Program-made: the position numbers and the translations under genes
NCBI RefSeq assembly: GCF_047607445.1
Contig: NZ_JBLKRT010000026.1
Location: 1-64,000, forward strand
Reading direction: 5' to 3'
DNA: 64,000 nucleotides
Origin: Crystallibacter sulfonylureivorans_A
GTDB lineage: Bacteria > Actinomycetota > Actinomycetes > Actinomycetales > Micrococcaceae
The notes under the pieces: generated by a model
What the model saw: only the letters and a program-made list of their open reading frames with translations
The model's database searches: none
What the model was told of the DNA's origin: nothing
Part shown: one piece after another, positions 23,546 to 31,512 of the stretch
How the letters are laid out: each line of letters starts with the position of its first letter
Position numbering within the stretch: position 1 is the stretch's first letter

Positions 23546-24778
23546 CTAACGAGAGAGTCCACCCCTGCCTCGTTCAGCGCCCACTGATGCCCCGGTACGG
23601 GACTTTCTGGCTTTTGCCGCCGCCTTGCCCTTAGTAATGGCTGCACTGGGGTGTGTACCCTCGCTGCGCGCCGCAGTGAGCCGTCCGCGGATCTGAGCCT
23701 CACTGGCGCCGGTATTCTCCAGGGACTCCGCGAATTTTGCATGGTGTTCGGCTGAGCCGTAACCAGCAGCTGATGCGCTTTCTGCTTTGAGTGCCTGATC
23801 TTTGAATTGTGTGCTGTCGTTGCCTGTGACGCGGTTTACGATTTCACGGCCGACGCCTTCTATGCGGGAGAAGAGTTCCTTTTCGGCCCTTTCATACCGT
23901 TGCTCCATTAACGCAACTTGGGACCCCGTGAAGCCGCCCTCGGTGAGGAGCTTGGCCTCGTGCATCTCCTTGGCCGCTTTGACGAACTGGGGATCGTTGA
24001 AGTGGGATTCGCCGGTACCGTTGATATTCGCAGTGGTTTCTATCCGCAGCTGTTCGATGTCGGGACCGTTGATGCCGTCCTTGCCGATGAGGAACAGACG
24101 CTCCTTAATGTCGGCGTCTGCAGCCGCAGCAGCCTTGGGCGTTTTCGCGTTGTGGGCACGCTGCAGAGCCTGTGCCAGTTCGGGATTTGCCAGGTATTCC
24201 ACGGGGACCTGGTGGCGCTCCATTTCAGGAGCCAGCTTCGTCGCCTGGGCTCGAAGTTCCTCTGCCTGTGCAGCTGCGATCAGCTGCACAGCTTTCTCGT
24301 GTTCGGCAGCAGCTTTCCATGCTTCTTCCTGGCTGCGTGCCAGCTCGTCCAGCCGGGCCTTCTCGGTCGCGATGGTCGCGATTCCTGATTCAAGGTAGGC
24401 GGTGTCCGTGCCGACGTCGTGTGTGTCGATGCCGTACAGGGCAAGGACTTCTTCACGGATCTTCGTAGAGGCTTCAAAGGCGGCGGGGTCGTGGTCTTTC
24501 CAGCCTTCAGCGACGGAGTGCGCCGTGGCGATGTCGGCCGGCTGTGCCTTGTCCCACCACTCGTCTTTCTGGACAGCTGCGAGGACGGCGAGGGCTGAAC
24601 TGCGTTCAGCCGCGAGCCGCGACTGGGCTTCCTGCGCTGCCTGGGAGTCCAGGTGTTCCTGCTGCCGCTGGGCTTCCTGCCGGCGGCGCGCCAGCGTCTC
24701 GGCGATGCGCGAGGCGATCATCAGGGATTGCCGCATTCCGTTGTCGAGAAAGTCGTCGATGCCGTCTGATTCACTCAT
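23546..24778 (-). CDS. Coiled-coil protein downstream of the relaxase gene
   Basis: This 410-residue, highly charged, Ala/Glu/Gln-rich protein is mostly helical: IAETLARRRQEAQRQQEHLD, LAAERSSALAVLAAVQ, and AAQAEELRAQATKLAPEMER are typical coiled-coil segments. The tail is basic (AITKGKAAAKARKSRTG). It has no catalytic motif. A strong ribosome binding site (AGGGGAAC) precedes ATG 24778. It is transcribed with the MobC and relaxase genes, so it may be a relaxosome accessory or a DNA-binding scaffold. Function not known. Confidence 0.6.
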   Translation of the reverse strand: MSESDGIDDFLDNGMRQSLMIASRIAETLARRRQEAQRQQEHLDSQAAQEAQSRLAAERSSALAVLAAVQKDEWWDKAQPADIATAHSVAEGWKDHDPAAFEASTKIREEVLALYGIDTHDVGTDTAYLESGIATIATEKARLDELARSQEEAWKAAAEHEKAVQLIAAAQAEELRAQATKLAPEMERHQVPVEYLANPELAQALQRAHNAKTPKAAAAADADIKERLFLIGKDGINGPDIEQLRIETTANINGTGESHFNDPQFVKAAKEMHEAKLLTEGGFTGSQVALMEQRYERAEKELFSRIEGVGREIVNRVTGNDSTQFKDQALKAESASAAGYGSAEHHAKFAESLENTGASEAQIRGRLTAARSEGTHPSAAITKGKAAAKARKSRTGASVGAERGRGGLSR

Positions 24779-24808
24779 GGTGTTCCCCTTGCACTAGTGG
24801 TGTGATTC

Positions 24809-26446
24809 TTATCGGTCGAGTCCCGGCCCGGTGCCCCGGTTGGGTTGATAGGTCTTCGCCGGCGTGGCCGGCGTGGGTGTCGTGGGGACCACCGAACCGG
24901 GACGAATCGGAGCCATGCCGCGGCGCGCAATATCAACTGCACGGGGCGGGTTCGCAGCCGCTCGGGCGGGTTCCTGTTCTGCTCCTACGGGAACGGCCTT
25001 GGGCATCGTCGCAGTGAACGGTGCCAGCTGGTTTTCGACTACTGCCCGGATGCGCTGGGCTTCACGGGCACGGCCAGACTGGGCGTGCATCTCGTAGACG
25101 GCGAACGCGGTGTTGATGAGCTGAACCATGAGCGCCGTTTGCGCTGCCGTCTTGTTCTTGCTGGACGCTGCCATGAACAACATGGCGGCACCAGCGATGG
25201 ACGGAAGTGCGACCGGTTTGCTGTACTGCCGGGGGTTACGCAACTGCGCCGTCCGGGACAGTTCCGCTGCTGTTGCGGCCAGTGGGCCGGGGGTAGGTTC
25301 GAGCCTGTAGGACCATGCGGCGAATGCGCCGGATACTTCCCTGGCTGCCTTCGCCCAGGTGGCATGATCGTCCCGCGGGATGCTGCGAAGTTGGTCCGCC
25401 AAAGCGGTCGCGTTGCGTGTGTATTCCACCCATGCCTGCGCCGGCGGTGTTGCGTTCTCCGGTCCTGTCCTTGAGACGGGCCGCTTGTTCCGGGCCGCTG
25501 CATTCCATTCCGCAGCGGCTTCCGTAGCGAGCTGGGGTGAGTCCATCCATTCCTGCCGAAGGGCACCCAGCCTCAGGTCCGTAGCCAGGGTGCCACCGCC
25601 GAACCAGATAGGCCGTTCCCCGTGCCGGGGACGTTCGGCAACGGAGTACCCGACGATAACGTCGGTGGTGTTCTTCGCGTAGCGCGGGCGCACCAGCATT
25701 CCGGTCTGACGGGCCCGCCGGACGAACTCTCCTTCGGTGGCCGAGGACGTGGCGCAGGCACGGACTTTGCGTGCCAGGGAAGCACGGTGCATTTCACGTT
25801 CATCGCGGACAGCGGTGGCCTTCTCAGCGCGGTCGTAACCGCGGGTGGCGTGCACCGTGGAGAGCTGTTCCAGCCCGTACTTAACCTCGAGCTCGCGGCA
25901 GGTTTGCTGTGCCCTCTTGTAGTCGCCATGGGTGGAGGCTTTCGTACCGTCTTCACGGACCAAAGACACGGCAATGTGGATGTGGTGGTTGCCGTTCTCG
26001 GAGGTCCCGTGGTTGATCGCGGCCCACCGGCAGCGGGCCTTTCCGCTGGTCTCGGTGAAACCCATGGAGTCCACGAAGTCGTTGGCGATATCGCCCCACT
26101 GCTGGTCCGTCAGCGCGCCTTCCTCGGCACGCAGACTCAGGGAGCAGTGCCACACGCTGGCGTCCTTGTAGCCGACGTGGATGCGCTCCTTCTTGGCCGC
26201 ATCCCACTGCATGTCCTTGATCTGAACTGAGACACCGAAGACCTTGCGCGGGCGGTCAAGGTGCTTGGCAATGGCCAGGGCATCGTCCTTGTCTAGGACA
26301 CCGTCGTCGTACCACGCCATGATCGCTGCGTCGCCGGCCACCAGGTGCGGTTCGGTGTGCGCGTTCTTCGTCTTATCCGCATCCGTCGATGCCAGATAAA
26401 GGATGAGGCCGGCCATGCGTGAGCCGCGGGTGATGTTCGGAATCAT
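24809..26446 (-). CDS. Relaxase/mobilisation nuclease (MOBP-like)
   Basis: The 545-residue protein has Tyr17 in the N-terminal MAGLILYLAS context and the metal-binding NHHIHIAVSLVREDG around residues 153-167 (H154, H155, H157). These are the motifs of relaxases that nick oriT and stay covalently bound to the DNA 5' end. The C-terminal half is helical and Pro/Ala-rich and contains a hydrophobic patch (IAGAAMLFMAASS). It lies four bases behind mobC. The inverted repeats upstream of mobC are the likely nicking region. The order mobC-relaxase is typical for MOBP systems. Confidence 0.8.
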   Translation of the reverse strand: MIPNITRGSRMAGLILYLASTDADKTKNAHTEPHLVAGDAAIMAWYDDGVLDKDDALAIAKHLDRPRKVFGVSVQIKDMQWDAAKKERIHVGYKDASVWHCSLSLRAEEGALTDQQWGDIANDFVDSMGFTETSGKARCRWAAINHGTSENGNHHIHIAVSLVREDGTKASTHGDYKRAQQTCRELEVKYGLEQLSTVHATRGYDRAEKATAVRDEREMHRASLARKVRACATSSATEGEFVRRARQTGMLVRPRYAKNTTDVIVGYSVAERPRHGERPIWFGGGTLATDLRLGALRQEWMDSPQLATEAAAEWNAAARNKRPVSRTGPENATPPAQAWVEYTRNATALADQLRSIPRDDHATWAKAAREVSGAFAAWSYRLEPTPGPLAATAAELSRTAQLRNPRQYSKPVALPSIAGAAMLFMAASSKNKTAAQTALMVQLINTAFAVYEMHAQSGRAREAQRIRAVVENQLAPFTATMPKAVPVGAEQEPARAAANPPRAVDIARRGMAPIRPGSVVPTTPTPATPAKTYQPNRGTGPGLDR

Positions 26447-26449
26447 GGC

Positions 26450-26839
26450 CTACATCAGCCCATCAATTGCATCGTCAATCCGCATCGCTACAGAGCGGAT
26501 ATGCCGCAGCGCCTGGCTCGCTTCGGCCGGGAAATCACCGGTGGCGTTCGCCTGCCGCGCCAGCTGGTTGATGTTGTTCGAGGACCGGGCCAACAGGTTG
26601 TGCAGGGCCATCAATTCCGCAGCAATCGCGCGGCGTTCCGTGGGCGAATCAGAAGACTCAGACAGCGCCGAGGAGACCAACAGGTTCGGCACCGTCACCC
26701 GCTCCCTGGCAGCACGTGCCATCAGAGCAGCGTCTTCCTCGGCGGTGACCCACACATCCCGACGCTTCTTCGTACCTGCCGGCTTGTTTTCCCGACGGCG
26801 GCGGGAGAACCGGGAACGAGGCGCATTCTCTTCGGTCAC
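26450..26839 (-). CDS. mobC: MobC-like relaxosome accessory protein
   Basis: I chose GTG 26839 because GGGGGAAC lies just upstream; the frame continues to 26896 without a better start. The 129-residue protein has a basic N-terminus (RSRFSRRRRENKPAGTKK), then RRDVWVTAEEDAALMARAAR, a ribbon-helix-helix-like start as in MobC proteins. LARSSNNINQLARQANATGD follows, a clear MobC signature (NNINQLA). MobC binds oriT and helps the relaxase melt the nick region. It is directly upstream of the relaxase gene. Confidence 0.85.
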   Translation of the reverse strand: MTEENAPRSRFSRRRRENKPAGTKKRRDVWVTAEEDAALMARAARERVTVPNLLVSSALSESSDSPTERRAIAAELMALHNLLARSSNNINQLARQANATGDFPAEASQALRHIRSVAMRIDDAIDGLM

Positions 26840-26893
26840 TCGTTCCCCCAATCCTTTCAACCGGCCCAGCGCAGCGACCCCGGAGCCGGGGAC

Positions 26894-26963
26894 CACACTG
26901 CCAAGTGTGCCCGACCGACAACCCCTTTGTCGAAAGGATTCACCACTTACACGGGTGTAAGTG
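26894..26963. other. Candidate origin of transfer (oriT)
   Basis: Between the divergent mobC and 27066 genes lie two perfect inverted repeats: CACACT/AGTGTG (26894-26909) and CACTTACAC/GTGTAAGTG (26944-26963, two-base loop). The second is followed by TATAGCTTGCTCC. Inverted repeats next to a short conserved sequence, just upstream of mobC and the relaxase, are the normal layout of a MOBP oriT. The nick position cannot be given. Confidence 0.6.
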
Positions 26964-27065
26964 TATAGCTTGCTCCGTCGGGGCAGATTTCGCGGGTCGG
27001 TCGGCCTGGGGGCCGTGGCCCTTCGGGAGATCTGGTCTGTCGTGCCGTCCGGTTAGGCTGGCTCC

Positions 27066-27374
27066 ATGGCTACCCTCGATATTGAACAGACCCGCAACCA
27101 GGCCCGCGCACTCCTGGACTCACGCATCGAATCCGTCACCGCACTGGTGAAAACCCGCCAACGGATCACCGACCTCAAAGAACAGCTCGCCGAAGCCGAG
27201 CGCGACGATAAGCGCGCCTACGTGCGTGCCACCAAGGACGGCTGGAGCCCCGAGGAACTCAAGAAGCTCGGACTCGAATCCGGCGCGGCCAGCCGCCGCA
27301 GGAAAGCCGCCAGCCGCTCGGCCGACGACAATTCCGCGGCACGAACAGAGAGCATCACACCGGCAAACCAGTAG
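27066..27374 (+). CDS. Small coiled-coil protein divergent from mobC
   Basis: The 102-residue protein is predicted helical: LLDSRIESVTALVKTRQRIT and LKEQLAEAERDDKRAYVRAT form a coiled coil, followed by DGWSPEELKKLGLESG and a basic Ser/Ala-rich tail. ATG 27066 is preceded by GGCTCC only. It faces the mobC gene across the oriT candidate, so it may share its regulation and act in transfer. The family is not recognised. Confidence 0.6.
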   Translation: MATLDIEQTRNQARALLDSRIESVTALVKTRQRITDLKEQLAEAERDDKRAYVRATKDGWSPEELKKLGLESGAASRRRKAASRSADDNSAARTESITPANQ

Positions 27375-28128
27375 CATCTCCCCTCGCCCACCTGTGCACG
27401 GCAAAAGCTAAATCCTCCGGGCTTTTCCCGCACACACCTGGACGACGGGACCCAGCCGACCGGCTGCACACAACCGCCAGGTCACCACCGGACCCGACAC
27501 TCACCACCGCGCCCCGGCGGTCATGCACAGCCTCCACTTCGGGGCGGTTGTCAGCGGCAGACTTTGCCACGGTCCAGGCCGTCCTGCGCCTGGCCCGCCG
27601 GCACGCTGGGCCGGCCGCTTTCAGCAGTGGGCCAACGTCGGCTGAGGCCCGGCGCAAACACAAGAAGGCCGGCACTCTTTCCAGGTGCCGGCCGGCCACA
27701 ACCGCCCTGGTGCGGGACGGGGGGGCCTCCGGCACCAGCGCCCAGGGGTGCGTGGACAAACAGAAAAGGGCCGGCTTGTGGCCGGCCCTTTTCCGCTCCT
27801 CGGACAAAGGAAATCCGTGAACCGCACGTAGCGGAATGTTGTCTCGAAATCGGACGCCTGACTCGGCAAAGCATGGCGCCCGAAGGTCCCACCGGGTGCC
27901 TCTTATCCCGCCGGGAGCCGCGGCACTTTGTTGCTGGGTTGGTGGCCGCGTCGAACGGCGGTCCGCCGCCGGTAAGTGGCTGCCGTGGTTCGCACACGGG
28001 TGGACCGCCCGCCCATGGGCTCTTAGGCGGTTTCGTGTCCTTGTGCGGGTGCCGCGCTGTCGAGGATGACCTGCTCAACCGGCCCGTGACTGTCGTCCAT
28101 GGCAAGAAGGCTCCGCTACAACTGGCCT
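27375..28128. other. Gene-free stretch with tandem hairpins
   Basis: No convincing gene lies here. There is a hairpin GGCCGGCAC/GTGCCGGCC (27667-27693) and the recurrent element described in the next entry (27764-28009). The stretch separates the mobilisation module from the metal-resistance block. Confidence 0.6.
27764..28009 (+). repeat. Recurrent noncoding element, copy 2
   Basis: AAAAGGGCCGGC (27764-27775) pairs perfectly with GCCGGCCCTTTT (27781-27792). Ten bases later comes the box ACAAAGGAAATCCGTG (27804-27819), then GTAGCGGAATGTTGT, which resembles GTAGCTGCATTGTTGT of copy 3. Further on, GGCGGTCCGCC (27957-27967) faces GGTGGACCGCC (27999-28009). Copy 3 at 56385-56597 has the same parts in the same order. 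Confidence 0.6.
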
Positions 28129-28536
28129 TTACGCCTGGATGTCCGGGATGAACGCGGCCAATTCACCCGCTTTGAGGGCCGAAAGCGCCAGAGCCAGCAA
28201 GGCCGGGATCAATAAGTACGCCGGTCTGAAGATGTGCCCCCTTCTCCAGCGCGAAACAGCGACTACGGCAATAACCCCTGCGTAGGCTAGGGCTGCAGCG
28301 ATCGTGAAGACCGTGCCTTCACCCCAAAAATAGGGCAGGCTCAGCACCAGAGCGACCACCAGCTCCCCGATACCTACCGAGCGCTGAACCCAAGGCTTGG
28401 GATTGTCTCCATAAAGGAAGGATGGGAATCGGAACAAGTTGCCGAGCCCGCTGCCCAACAGAAACGCCACGAAGGCAATGTGCGCGACAGCGACAATGTA
28501 CTCGTAAAGGACATATCCGTCAGCGGCCACGACCAT
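28129..28536 (-). CDS. DoxX/MauE-like membrane protein
   Basis: The 135-residue protein has four hydrophobic segments (IVAVAHIAFVAFLLGSGLGN, VGIGELVVALVLSLPYFW, FTIAAALAYAGVIAVVAV, YLLIPALLALALSALKA), with the charged loop FRFPSFLYGDNPKPWVQR. This is the layout of DoxX/MauE-type quinone-linked redox membrane proteins. It is the last gene of a minus-strand series with TlpA-like and CcdA proteins, so a role in thiol redox supply is plausible. ATG 28536 follows CTGGAG. Family moderately sure. Confidence 0.55.
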   Translation of the reverse strand: MVVAADGYVLYEYIVAVAHIAFVAFLLGSGLGNLFRFPSFLYGDNPKPWVQRSVGIGELVVALVLSLPYFWGEGTVFTIAAALAYAGVIAVVAVSRWRRGHIFRPAYLLIPALLALALSALKAGELAAFIPDIQA

Positions 28537-28655
28537 GGCGTGTTTCTCCAGTACTCGTTAGGGCAGGTTCTTTTGGAGGAACTGACGGCAACCCCGGGGG
28601 GTTCCGGTTTCCCGGGGAGTGGTAGCAACGTCACGGATTCGGCCGGCCCGGCTGT

Positions 28656-29285
28656 TCATGAGGCACTCTCGTCCAGTGTGCTCGAGATGAGTGCTTTGAG
28701 CGTGCTTTTTTCGGCAACGCCCAGGATGCGTGAGGCGACCCGGGTCTGTTTGTCCAGGACGAGAGTGGTGGGGACTGCCTGGGGTGGTACATGCTCGGTG
28801 AGCGCGAACAGTATCGAACCGTCGGCGCCGTCGAAGCTGGGGTAGGTGATTCCAAAGTTCCGCTCGAAGGCGGCGGCTGTGGGGGTCGTGTCGCGGACAT
28901 TGACGCCGTAGAAGAGCACATCTTGGTCTTTGAAGTCCTGATGGAGGGCTTCAAGGTCCGGGGCTTCCACCCGGCACGGGGCGCAGGAGGCGTACCAGAA
29001 GTTCAGCACCACAACCTTCTCTGACCAGTCAGCGGAATTGATGGAAGTGCCGTCGTAGAGCTGGCCGCCCAGTTGTACAGGCTCACCCCGGTTTTCGGGA
29101 GCGTACTCGGAGACGGACCCGTCGCCGGCGATGTAGTTTTTGTTGTCGCCGGCTTTCGCCTGGGCTGCCAGCGGGTCCTGCGCGGCGCATCCGGTGAGCA
29201 GCAGCGCGGCGGACGCGGCACCGATCAGGAAGGTTCGCCGCCCCGGTTCCGATTCCGTGGAGAGGCTTGGGTTGCGGGTGTTCAC
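28656..29285 (-). CDS. TlpA/ResA-like thioredoxin lipoprotein
   Basis: The GTG at 29285 follows GGAAGGA and gives 209 residues. The N-terminus has a twin-arginine-like and lipoprotein signal (GRRTFLIGAASAALLLTGC). The thioredoxin-fold domain contains VVVLNFWYASCAPCRVEAPD with the CxxC active site (CAPC), then VLFYGVNVRDTTPTAAAFER and a cis-proline-type VPTTLVLD. It should reduce or exchange disulfides outside the membrane, with electrons from CcdA encoded just upstream. Its presence in a metal-resistance block suggests protection of metal-damaged thiols. Confidence 0.85.
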   Translation of the reverse strand: MNTRNPSLSTESEPGRRTFLIGAASAALLLTGCAAQDPLAAQAKAGDNKNYIAGDGSVSEYAPENRGEPVQLGGQLYDGTSINSADWSEKVVVLNFWYASCAPCRVEAPDLEALHQDFKDQDVLFYGVNVRDTTPTAAAFERNFGITYPSFDGADGSILFALTEHVPPQAVPTTLVLDKQTRVASRILGVAEKSTLKALISSTLDESAS

Positions 29286-29302
29286 GTGAGGGGTCCTTCC
29301 GG

Positions 29303-30052
29303 TCAGACAGGGGTGATGAAGGTTCCGGCGAGGTTTTGCAGCTGGTAGATCCACAGCGTCCAGACTCCCGAGACCATCAGCACGCCGACGAGGATGAGCA
29401 GGGCGCCGCCGATGATGTTGAACGGGCGGATATGGCGGCGGATGAAGCCCAGTGTCCTGGTCACCCAGTCCAGGCCCAGCGCCACGAGGATGAACGGAAT
29501 TCCGAGTCCGAGGCAGTAGAGGAACCCAAGCAGGGCGCCGCGCCAGGCCCCGCCGGTGGTGGTGCTCAGGGCCAGGACTGCGCTGAGGGTTGGCCCCATG
29601 CAGGGGGTCCAGCCCAGTCCGAAGACGACGCCGAGCAACGGCGCGCCGGCGACGCCGGTTTTGGGTTTGAAGGAGAGTTTCTTGGTGGTCTGCAGGAAGG
29701 AGAACCTGCCCACGAGCACCAGGCCCATGATTACAACGAACAGGCCGAGGACACGGATCAGGATGTCCTGCCAGCGCAGCAGCCATCCTCCGATGGCGCC
29801 GAAGGCGGCGCCGTAGAGGGTGAAGACGGCGGCGAATCCGAGAATGAACAGACCAACGCCGGTGAGGACCTTGCGCCTGCTGTCGGGTCTGGCCGGGTCT
29901 GCCAGACCCGAGACATAGCCGAGGTATCCGGGCACCAGTGGCAGGATGCAGGGTGAAATGAACGAGACAGTCCCGGCGATGGCGGCCAGGGGCATGGCCA
30001 CCAGGAGTGCACCGGATTGGACCATCTCGGCGAAGTATCCGCCAATTGTCAT
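29303..30052 (-). CDS. ccdA: CcdA-family membrane thiol electron carrier
   Basis: The 249-residue protein has six membrane spans and the two CcdA cysteine motifs, SFISPCILPLVPGYLGYVSG and GLGWTPCMGPTLSAVLALS. These pass electrons from cytoplasmic thioredoxin to extracytoplasmic proteins. It lies 17 bases before the TlpA-like gene, its probable partner. The region upstream (30053-30287) contains no gene and may hold a promoter. Such ccdA-tlpA pairs serve cytochrome c maturation on chromosomes; here they travel with metal resistance. Confidence 0.9.
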   Translation of the reverse strand: MTIGGYFAEMVQSGALLVAMPLAAIAGTVSFISPCILPLVPGYLGYVSGLADPARPDSRRKVLTGVGLFILGFAAVFTLYGAAFGAIGGWLLRWQDILIRVLGLFVVIMGLVLVGRFSFLQTTKKLSFKPKTGVAGAPLLGVVFGLGWTPCMGPTLSAVLALSTTTGGAWRGALLGFLYCLGLGIPFILVALGLDWVTRTLGFIRRHIRPFNIIGGALLILVGVLMVSGVWTLWIYQLQNLAGTFITPV

Positions 30053-30287
30053 GTTGTTCCTCTAACATCGGGTAAACGTGCCGGCAGGAGATGGGAGGCG
30101 GCTCCGAAGAGGGTGTTTGCCACGTATTTCCTGTTCTCTATGGCGCGGGCAGTAGCGGAGGTGTCGGCTCCGCATGGAAGGCTGTTCCGCCTGAAACGTG
30201 AATGTTGAAGGCGCCGGAGTAAAATCGCCAGTCATACGGGCAGCCCGACCAGAACGGCCTTTGCTGCCTACGGGCTGCCGCCGTGTA

Positions 30288-30887
30288 CTAGAGGCCGAAG
30301 GCACCGCCCTCGACGAGAATGACGACGCCCAGGCCAATGAGCACGATCGGGAAGAGGATGTGTTCCCACCGCTCGAGGACACTGGCAATGGGTCTGCGGG
30401 TGGCGACGTACTTGGCGGCGGCGACCAGCACTGCGACCAGGAGCAGGAAGATGACCGTGTATGCCGCCACTGCGGCCGGCCCGACATTGACGAACACGGG
30501 GACGTAGACGCCGATGTTGTCCCCGCCGTTGGCGAAGGTAACTGCCGCAACCGTCCCGATGCTGACCTCTTTGCCGGCGACCTTCTCCTCGTCGTCCTCC
30601 TCCCCGCCCCTCCAGGCCTTCCATGCCGCGTAGAGGCCGAGCGCCAGGGGGATGAGGCCGAAGTAGGGAATTACCTCCGGGGGCAAAAAGGTGCCCGCGC
30701 CCAGCGCCACGAGGACGGAAGCCACGATGATGCCGCCGAAGCCAAGGTACTGGCCGACGCCGATCTTCACGGTGGTGCCGCGAATTCCGGCTCCTCGGGC
30801 AAAGAACAGGGAGAGCACGATGATGTCGTCGATGTTGGTGGCCAGGAACAGGCCCGCTGCTTGTAGAACTGCTGGGATGAGATCCAT
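30288..30887 (-). CDS. cadD: CadD-family cadmium resistance transporter
   Basis: The 199-residue membrane protein has five to six spans and the CadD pattern: GLFLATNIDDIIVLSLFFAR, GQYLGFGGIIVASVL, VAAVTFANGGDNIGVYVPVF. The acidic residues in NIDD and NGGDN are typical of this LysE-like family. Staphylococcal CadD confers cadmium resistance. GGAAGGAAGC precedes ATG 30887. It lies downstream of the P-type ATPase and LspA genes on the same strand and is probably controlled by the CmtR-type regulator. Confidence 0.85.
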   Translation of the reverse strand: MDLIPAVLQAAGLFLATNIDDIIVLSLFFARGAGIRGTTVKIGVGQYLGFGGIIVASVLVALGAGTFLPPEVIPYFGLIPLALGLYAAWKAWRGGEEDDEEKVAGKEVSIGTVAAVTFANGGDNIGVYVPVFVNVGPAAVAAYTVIFLLLVAVLVAAAKYVATRRPIASVLERWEHILFPIVLIGLGVVILVEGGAFGL

Positions 30888-31002
30888 GCTTCCTTCCGGT
30901 TAAGGACGGCCGATATGGCAATGCCGCTGCTTCAGGGGATCTGCGACAGCGGCCTGAGCCGTCGGGACAGGGTGGGACACAGGGGCGAAGCGACGTTGGC
31001 GG

Positions 31003-31512
31003 TCAGCCTTCGGCGGGTGTGCGCGCGCGCAGGAGCGTTCCGAGGATGAAGACCGCCACGCCCGTAGTGACGAAGACGTCGGCGAGGTTGAAGGTGGGGA
31101 ACCAGCCGGTGTGCAGGTAGTCCACGACGCCGCGTCCATCGAGTCGGTCGATGAAGTTACCGGCTGCTCCGCCGAGCAGCATTCCCGCGCCGGCCCGGGA
31201 CAGCCAAGTCGTGGTTGGTGCGGAAGTTAGGACGTACCAAGTCATCGCGGCAATGATCAGGCCCGTCGCGGCGATGATCACCCAGTCCGGCAGCGCCGCG
31301 CCGAGGCTGAAAGCGACACCCGGGTTGTAGAGCAGGCGGAAATTGACCACCCCTAGGTCGATGACTGTCCCCCCGGATAGCAAGGCCTCGGCCGCGGTCT
31401 TGACGGCCAGGTCGGCGGCTGCCAGAAAGGCCGCCCAGACCAGTAGCACGGTCCTGAGCCGGCGGTCCGGCCGGGAGGGTGTCCCGGCCGGACCGGCTGT
31501 TTCAGTGCTCAC
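31003..31512 (-). CDS. lspA: Signal peptidase II (lipoprotein)
   Basis: The 169-residue protein has four spans and both catalytic motifs: AAGNFIDRLDGRGVVDYLH with the first aspartate and FNLADVFV with the second. Its GTG start overlaps the stop of the P-type ATPase gene, so the pair is translationally coupled. A plasmid copy of LspA next to a Cd/Pb ATPase recalls the lead operon of Cupriavidus, where PbrC is a signal peptidase II. It could process the lipoproteins of this cargo block. Family strong; link to metals inferred from context. Confidence 0.9.
   Translation of the reverse strand: MSTETAGPAGTPSRPDRRLRTVLLVWAAFLAAADLAVKTAAEALLSGGTVIDLGVVNFRLLYNPGVAFSLGAALPDWVIIAATGLIIAAMTWYVLTSAPTTTWLSRAGAGMLLGGAAGNFIDRLDGRGVVDYLHTGWFPTFNLADVFVTTGVAVFILGTLLRARTPAEG

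Noticed and set aside
29303..30068. Long fused frame extending the TlpA-like protein upstream to 30068
   Set aside because: The extension overlaps ccdA in another frame and is Arg/His-rich; the GTG at 29285 has a good ribosome binding site and a signal peptide right after it.
30198..30866. 222-codon open frame on the plus strand
   Set aside because: Antisense to cadD, which has membrane spans and family motifs; the plus frame is Asp/Glu/Gly-rich noise.
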